A stretch of 64,000 bases of DNA from Dermacentor variabilis (taxonomy: Eukaryota > Arthropoda > Arachnida > Ixodida > Ixodidae): the NCBI RefSeq assembly GCF_050947875.1, contig NW_027460336.1, positions 38,576 through 102,575 on the forward strand, read 5' to 3'. Positions 63,845-64,000 of the stretch are shown here, in pieces. How positions within the stretch are numbered: position 1 is the stretch's first letter; each line of letters begins with the position of its first letter. Below the pieces are notes generated by a model, which had not been told where the DNA came from, did not search any database, and saw only the letters and a list, made by a program, of their open reading frames with translations. The position numbers and the translations under genes were made by a program.

Positions 63845-64000
63845 AAAACGCGTTTTGGCACAAATCCATGTGCGGGTGCTAAAAAGAGCACCATCGGCAT
63901 GCTTTTCACGTCGTTTGGTAGAAATCCACGCGCGCGTTCTGCCAAATGCACCATTTGCATGCCTATCGTGTGGTTTTGCAGAAAACTGCGTCCGCGTCTA
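63845..64000. repeat. Last monomer, cut by the window edge (156 of 179 bp)
   Basis: This copy runs through A and B and stops inside C after CCGCGTCTA, so the array continues to the right. It carries two private right-domain variants, GCACCATC in A and AAATGCACC in B, both of which also occur together near 59,237 and 59,294. Confidence 0.9.

Larger units (their letters stand above)
1..64000. repeat. 179-bp satellite array, head to tail, filling the window
   Basis: The sequence repeats every 179 bp from the first base to the last, always in the same orientation. Counting from the AAAACGCG that opens each unit, unit starts fall at 6, 185, 364 and so on to 63845. All departures from the exact register are small indels that I could place individually, apart from one 54-bp deletion. 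There is no inserted transposon, inversion, gene or unique spacer. Units differ by scattered substitutions, mostly at a few recurrent sites. Unit length is in the range of one nucleosome plus linker, as in many plant and animal centromeric or heterochromatic satellites; a centromeric role is inference, not seen. The family is not one I recognise (not alpha satellite, Arabidopsis 178-bp, maize CentC or knob-180 as I know them). Both window edges cut through the array. Confidence 0.98.

Noticed and set aside
60..63960. Hundreds of overlapping open frames of 60-274 codons on both strands
   Set aside because: They repeat every 179 bp in step with the satellite, overlap each other on both strands, often depend on TTG starts, and end at the TTAA or TAA of the C/A junction. 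No frame is preferred and no known domain is visible.
1..64000. CRISPR array
   Set aside because: Regular spacing is present, but there are no unique spacers: the whole 179 bp repeats, and the unit is much longer than a CRISPR repeat-spacer unit.
1..64000. CENP-B box
   Set aside because: I looked for the core NTTCGNNNNANNCGGGN. The nearest stretches (GTCGTTTGGTAGAAATCC in B and TTTCGGCACAAATCC near 8,966) lack TTCG and/or CGGG at the required positions.
1..64000. Primate alpha satellite or a well-known plant centromere satellite
   Set aside because: Unit length (179) differs from alpha satellite (171), and the sequence does not resemble alpha satellite, Arabidopsis 178-bp, maize CentC or knob-180 as I remember them. 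A database search would be needed to name the family.
1..64000. Bacterial or phage DNA
   Set aside because: No credible gene, RNA gene or operon in 64 kb and more than 357 tandem near-identical units; this is not compatible with ordinary prokaryotic sequence.
1..64000. Transposable element insertion, tRNA or rRNA gene inside the array
   Set aside because: The monomer phase can be followed across the entire window with only small indels and one 54-bp deletion, leaving no room for an inserted element.
1..64000. Regular higher-order repeat of fixed size
   Set aside because: Offsets of 3, 6, 7, 8, 10, 13 and 23 monomers all occur, and tag variants do not return at one constant interval across the window.

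Overview
The whole 64 kb window is one uninterrupted head-to-tail satellite DNA array. I find no gene, RNA gene, transposon or unique sequence in it. The unit is 179 bp. Taking each unit from its AAAACGCG, the window holds the last 5 bp of one unit, 357 consecutive units (one pair fused by a 54-bp deletion) and 156 bp of a last unit. This register is maintained from end to end: all indels I could find sum to -64 bp, which exactly accounts for the phase of the last unit. Both ends are cut inside the array, so the real array is longer.

The 179-bp unit is itself a degenerate trimer, 60 + 60 + 59 bp (sub-units A, B, C). A and B match at roughly 63% of positions and B and C at roughly 69% with one gap. 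Each sub-unit carries a T-run near its start, an A-run about 30 bp later, and ends in GCATGC. The A- and T-runs lie close to multiples of 10 bp apart, and the unit is rich in palindromes and alternating purine-pyrimidine stretches. It is about 48% G+C and keeps about 1.45 times the CpG expected, yet most of the recurrent single-base variants are CpG to TpG/CpA changes.

Above the monomer there is no single regular higher-order repeat. A small set of two-state sites is shuffled in many combinations, and blocks of 3, 6, 7, 8, 10, 13 and 23 monomers have been duplicated, including a mosaic duplication between about 14.3-21.3 kb and 31.3-37.2 kb. Private variants change near 36-37 kb, so the window is roughly two differently evolving domains (about 1-36.5 kb and 36.5-64 kb).

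The organism is most likely a eukaryote: a gene-free array of more than 357 near-identical units of nucleosome-repeat size is typical of centromeric, pericentromeric or other constitutive heterochromatin in plants and animals. I do not recognise the family and cannot name the species. The CpG-centred variant spectrum suggests a genome with cytosine methylation. The many open reading frames on both strands are a by-product of stop-poor 60-bp sub-repeats and a unit length of 179 (remainder 2 when divided by 3); none is supported as a gene.
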